The notes below the pieces were generated by a model. It saw only the letters and a program-made list of their open reading frames with translations, was not told the origin of the DNA and ran no database searches. The translations under genes and the position numbers were made by a program. From Synechococcus sp. UW69 (lineage in GTDB: Bacteria; Cyanobacteriota; Cyanobacteriia; PCC-6307; Cyanobiaceae), in the NCBI RefSeq assembly GCF_900474185.1, contig NZ_UCNW01000004.1, positions 186,001-250,000 on the forward strand: 64,000 bases of DNA, written 5' to 3'. This document shows, piece after piece, positions 61,284 to 64,000 of this stretch (position 1 is its first letter; every line of letters starts with the position of its first letter).

Positions 61284-61640
61284 TCAGCCGACGGTGGCGT
61301 TAATCGTTTCAGTGGAGATGGACTGCGTCTTGTCAGGGCAGGCGAAAGGATTGTCCTCAGTGAGGAAGAGCATGCAGTGGCATTCCTTGCGTTCACGCAT
61401 CGGAACACAGGGGCAGTTCCAAAAGGCCTGGGAGACCTCGGCCTCTTTGTCGTCGTAGTGCCGGCAGGGGCAAAGAGCGCCTCCTAGGTCGTCCTTATGA
61501 CGCGCGAGACCTTTCAGAACAACAGCGGTGACACTGGGATCAGCACAGAAATAGGTGCCTGTCCGCTGCGCGTAGGTTTGAGCGAACTTGCGGATCACCT
61601 CCAGGCTTTCTGCTGTCGGCTCTTGAGGGGCGTCGGACAT
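61284..61640 (-). CDS. ftrC: Ferredoxin-thioredoxin reductase catalytic chain
   Basis: 118 residues. The [4Fe-4S] and active-site disulfide pattern is complete: CPC, 16 residues, CPC, eight residues, CHC, with a further upstream cysteine. FTR passes electrons from ferredoxin to thioredoxin to signal light to metabolism. As first gene of the suf run it would be co-regulated with cluster supply, which fits an Fe-S enzyme. Confidence 0.95.
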   Translation of the reverse strand: MSDAPQEPTAESLEVIRKFAQTYAQRTGTYFCADPSVTAVVLKGLARHKDDLGGALCPCRHYDDKEAEVSQAFWNCPCVPMRERKECHCMLFLTEDNPFACPDKTQSISTETINATVG

Positions 61641-61666
61641 GGAAGTGGAGGGAGCGGCGAATTACG

Positions 61667-61709
61667 AAACCCCGCGGTTTCCTTATCGGAAGCCTAGGCC
61701 AACAGGCCT
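61667..61709. promoter_or_regulatory. Two inverted repeats between ftrC and sufR
   Basis: AAACC-CCGC-GGTTT (61667-61680) and AGGCC-AACA-GGCCT (61696-61709) are perfect five-base inverted repeats in the divergent ftrC/sufR promoter region. SufR is known to bind inverted repeats here in other cyanobacteria; these do not match the published CAAC-N6-GTTG core, so assignment is tentative. Confidence 0.35.
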
Positions 61710-61798
61710 CCGGTCAGCGGGCTTCCCATTGTGACCCGCAACCCGGCCGACATTCCGAGGCAATTCGATGGCATCGTGTGGGAAGGTTTCGCTTCTTC

Positions 61799-62443
61799 AT
61801 GAGCGCCTCGGCCCCTGCCAGCACCCGCGACGCCGTGCTCTCCCTGCTGATGGAGCGAGGAGAGGAAGACGCTGGCAATCTGGCCGGCACCGTGGGCATT
61901 TCCGTGCAGGCCATGCGCCGGCACCTGCGTTCTCTCGCCGAAAGTGGCTTGGTGTGCGCCAGCAGCAACTCCAGCGGCCCAGGGCGTCCCAGTAACCGCT
62001 GGTGTCTCACCGACCAGGGACGGGCCCAGTTTCCAGACGGCAGTGACCGCTTCGCCCTGGGGCTACTGGATTCGATGCGCAGCCATCTCCCCGAAGCGAC
62101 CGTGCGTCAGCTGCTGAACCAGCAGGCCGAGTCGAAAGCCAGCCAATACCGAGAAAGCCTGGGCGATGCCTCCCTTGAGGCTCGCCTCGAACATCTGGCA
62201 CGGCTGCGGCGCGACGAGGGCTACGTCACCGTTTGCAGCAGAGATGACGACGGCGTCAGCTGGCGACTCGAAGAGGCCCACTGTTCGGTGCAACGCATCG
62301 CCGAGGAATTTCCTGCGGTATGCGACCAAGAATTACTACTGATCCGGCAGACCGTGCCGGACTGTCGAGTCGAACGCGTGCATTGGCGGCTCGAGGGCGG
62401 TCACGCTTGCGGCTTCCGGATCACTCCACTTGCCCAGGGCTGA
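61799..62443 (+). CDS. sufR: Fe-S-sensing transcriptional repressor SufR
   Basis: 214 residues from ATG 61799 (GTG 61778 would add seven). N-terminal helix-turn-helix (LSLLMERGEEDAGNLAGTVG, then QAMRRHLRSLAESGLV). The C-terminal half has conserved cysteines (HCSVQRIAEEFPAVCDQELL, DCRVERVHWRLEGGHACGF) that coordinate the [4Fe-4S] sensor. SufR represses suf when clusters are plentiful. Divergent from ftrC-sufBCDS, as in other cyanobacteria. Confidence 0.95.
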   Translation: MSASAPASTRDAVLSLLMERGEEDAGNLAGTVGISVQAMRRHLRSLAESGLVCASSNSSGPGRPSNRWCLTDQGRAQFPDGSDRFALGLLDSMRSHLPEATVRQLLNQQAESKASQYRESLGDASLEARLEHLARLRRDEGYVTVCSRDDDGVSWRLEEAHCSVQRIAEEFPAVCDQELLLIRQTVPDCRVERVHWRLEGGHACGFRITPLAQG

Positions 62444-62781
62444 TGGCCATCGACCGGGCGACGATTGAACAGATCGATGCCACCTTGCTGCCCCAGCTGG
62501 ATCGGCATCACCTGCGGGTTCTGAGCCATTGCCTGGACAGCTTTCAGGCGATGGCTGGACGCAAGGCCACAGGAGCGATCCCCGACGAAGACCAACAGCG
62601 CCTCTGGTGCAGGCAGCAACCCGTCGTCGCGGACGACCCCGCCTTTCTCGAGACCCTGCTTGAGCAGCTCAGGGCGGCCGCCGACCAGCTCGATCAGCTG
62701 GCGATTGAACTGGGCAAGCCACCCTTGGCGCTGACCCTCGACGATCTGATCAACGCCGCCGAAGCCCGCTGCCGTGGCTGA
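62443..62781 (+). CDS. 112-residue conserved hypothetical protein after sufR
   Basis: MAIDRATIEQIDATLLPQLD onward, leucine-rich helical, ending LDDLINAAEARCRG. Its ATG overlaps the sufR TGA (TGATG), so translation is coupled and a role linked to Fe-S regulation or to photosynthesis is possible. No family recognised. Confidence 0.75.
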   Translation: MAIDRATIEQIDATLLPQLDRHHLRVLSHCLDSFQAMAGRKATGAIPDEDQQRLWCRQQPVVADDPAFLETLLEQLRAAADQLDQLAIELGKPPLALTLDDLINAAEARCRG

Positions 62782-62843
62782 CATGGCTGTCATGGATAAC
62801 GCCGTCGAGCTGCCATCATCAATTCATCTGTTTAACGCGGGCG

Positions 62844-63443
62844 ATGCTTGATATCTCTGACGCCCTCAGCTTCTTTCGCCTGAGCTGTGGCCGGTGGACT
62901 TCGCAGCGCAGCCAGCATCATCTGCTGCATCGCCGAGCCGAAGCCGGAGCCTCCTTCATCGTCGTAGAGGAACTGCTGAAGGGAGACGAGCGACTCGCGG
63001 AGATCGCCGAGCGCAACAACGAGAGCGTTGAGCGAATCGTCGGCGGCTGCTGGGTGCGCTGGAGCGGATCAATGGCCTGGGACCGCGCCGGTGAATCCCA
63101 CGAGGACCAGACCATGTTCGGACTGATCCCCGAGGACGAGACGGGGCGACGCGGACTATTGCTACGGGATCGCGGCTACGCCGAAAAAGCACCGGTGGCG
63201 GGCCAGTTCCGTATGGACGAAGAAAACGGCCTAATCCTCACCACCGATTACGAAATGATGAGCTCCCTGGAGCGCTTCTGGTTCGCGGGTCCGAACCTGC
63301 GGCTGCGCACCAGCACGGTTCAGGGGCTCTCCAACAACGCCTCCTTCTGCATGGAGACCCGGCAGCTGGACGACAGGCCGGAGACCAGCCATAACGCGCA
63401 AACTGCCATCAGCGCAGCAGGCCTCGCCCCGTTCGGTTGGTAA
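62844..63443 (+). CDS. cpcS: Phycobiliprotein lyase, CpcS/CpeS family
   Basis: 199 residues. MLDISDALSFFRLSCGRWTS, the conserved opening; SMAWDRAGESHEDQTMFGLI and RFWFAGPNLRLRTSTVQGLS complete the lipocalin-like fold pattern. These lyases attach phycocyanobilin or phycoerythrobilin to Cys-82 type sites of phycobiliproteins. It sits just upstream of cpcG. Which bilin it uses is not clear from sequence. Confidence 0.88.
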   Translation: MLDISDALSFFRLSCGRWTSQRSQHHLLHRRAEAGASFIVVEELLKGDERLAEIAERNNESVERIVGGCWVRWSGSMAWDRAGESHEDQTMFGLIPEDETGRRGLLLRDRGYAEKAPVAGQFRMDEENGLILTTDYEMMSSLERFWFAGPNLRLRTSTVQGLSNNASFCMETRQLDDRPETSHNAQTAISAAGLAPFGW

Positions 63444-63449
63444 GCAGAA

Positions 63450-63468
63450 ATACTTAGAAGAAGTATTA
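63450..63468. promoter_or_regulatory. Inverted repeat upstream of cpcG
   Basis: AATACTT-AGAAG-AAGTATT, a perfect seven-base inverted repeat with five-base spacer, about 84 bp before the cpcG start and just after the lyase stop. Could be an operator or a weak terminator; no T-run follows. Confidence 0.35.
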
Positions 63469-63551
63469 CGGCATGTAATCGCTGCAACACCTGCTGAAGG
63501 GGGCAAGACCGAGCACTTCTACGATCCCGAACAGTGGATGCTGTAGCTCGC

Positions 63552-64000
63552 GTGGCCATTCCTCTTCTGGAGTACGCACCGATCACCCAAAACTCCCTCA
63601 GGAGTGGTGTTCCAAACATTCGCGTTGGCTCCGAGGAAGGATCGAGGGCCTACTCCATTGAGATTGCCGACGACCGGGACAACTTCGACACGGTGGTTGA
63701 GAGCGGCTACCGCCAAATCTTTTTCCACGCCTTCGAGACAGATCGGGACGTCAACCTTGAGTCCCAGCTCAAGGATGGCCAAATCACCGTTCGTGATTTC
63801 ATCCGCGGCCTGGTGCTCTCCGACACCTTCAAGCGCACCTTCTACGGCTTCAACAGCAATTACAAAGTTGTCCGCCACCTTTGCGAACGGATCCTTGGCC
63901 GCAAAGTCAACGGGAAAGGCGAGGAGCTGTCTTGGTCGATCGTGATTGCGACCAAGGGCCTCGAAGGCCTGGTTGACGTTCTCCTCGACAGCACTGAATA
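63552..64000 (+). CDS. cpcG: Phycobilisome rod-core linker CpcG, 5' part
   Basis: 149 codons to the window end, from GTG: MAIPLLEYAPITQNSLRSGV. SIEIADDRDNFDTVVESGYR, VRDFIRGLVLSDTFKRTFYG and NYKVVRHLCERILGRKV are the linker domain (PBS_linker_poly). CpcG joins phycocyanin rods to the allophycocyanin core. Truncated at its 3' end by the window edge, not by mutation. Confidence 0.95.
   Translation, partial: MAIPLLEYAPITQNSLRSGVPNIRVGSEEGSRAYSIEIADDRDNFDTVVESGYRQIFFHAFETDRDVNLESQLKDGQITVRDFIRGLVLSDTFKRTFYGFNSNYKVVRHLCERILGRKVNGKGEELSWSIVIATKGLEGLVDVLLDSTE

Overview
The window looks like a chromosomal segment of a marine unicellular Synechococcus (picocyanobacterium). Lineage markers are a P-II protein, a phycobiliprotein lyase (CpcS/CpeS type) next to the rod-core linker cpcG, psbX, Ycf66, a high-light-inducible protein, families largely confined to cyanobacteria (DUF2808, DUF3747, DUF4278, DUF1651), and a permuted two-piece tmRNA with a cyanobacterial-type tag. 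Core genes are G+C-rich and densely packed, with many GTG and TTG starts and ATGA or TGATG overlaps. No integrase, transposase, rRNA or CRISPR array was found.

Layout. 0-2.1 kb: glnB and purB. 2.1-19.2 kb: a capsule locus. It holds an outer-membrane export protein; an acyl module (GNAT acyltransferase, dedicated acyl carrier protein, ketoacyl-ACP synthase); a KpsS-like glycosyltransferase fused to a PlsC-type acyltransferase; a two-domain KpsC; a CMP-sugar synthetase; three consecutive ADSDS/DUF6716-like putative glycosyltransferases; a CBS-NeuB-SAF-TIM-barrel fusion; and three sulfotransferases. Together they suggest a lipid-anchored, nonulosonate-containing, sulfated surface polysaccharide. 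The inner-membrane export parts (KpsM, KpsT, KpsE types) are not in the window.

19.2-22.1 kb: an NmrA-like protein, a Nif11-domain peptide, a fibrillin, a tiny membrane protein, a DUF2808 protein and a secreted HExxH protein. 22.1-33.9 kb: an accessory island of small, mostly unknown genes, locally A+T-rich. Inside it four minus-strand genes each sit behind a copy of the same promoter module carrying a perfect TGTGA-N6-TCACA palindrome, the classical CRP-type site. The island also has an orphan GrrA-type glycine-rich RiPP precursor, a DUF1254/DUF1214 lipoprotein, a twice-frameshifted gene, and several ORFs under 60 codons. It ends at the permuted tmRNA gene (ssrA).

34.2-56.1 kb: housekeeping genes. 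These include an rRNA methyltransferase, SMC, PRC-barrel, MsrB, an LpxB-like protein, tRNA-Leu(GAG), AccC, YggT, PsbX, Ycf66, paired lipoproteins, an HLIP, an SbmA/BacA-type ABC transporter, a HIT protein, ComM, peptide deformylase and an S9 peptidase. 56.4-62.8 kb: a DUF4278 protein, then ftrC-sufB-sufC-sufD-sufS read leftward opposite the divergent regulator sufR, which makes an iron-sulfur assembly locus. 62.8-64.0 kb: phycobilisome genes, with cpcG cut by the window end.
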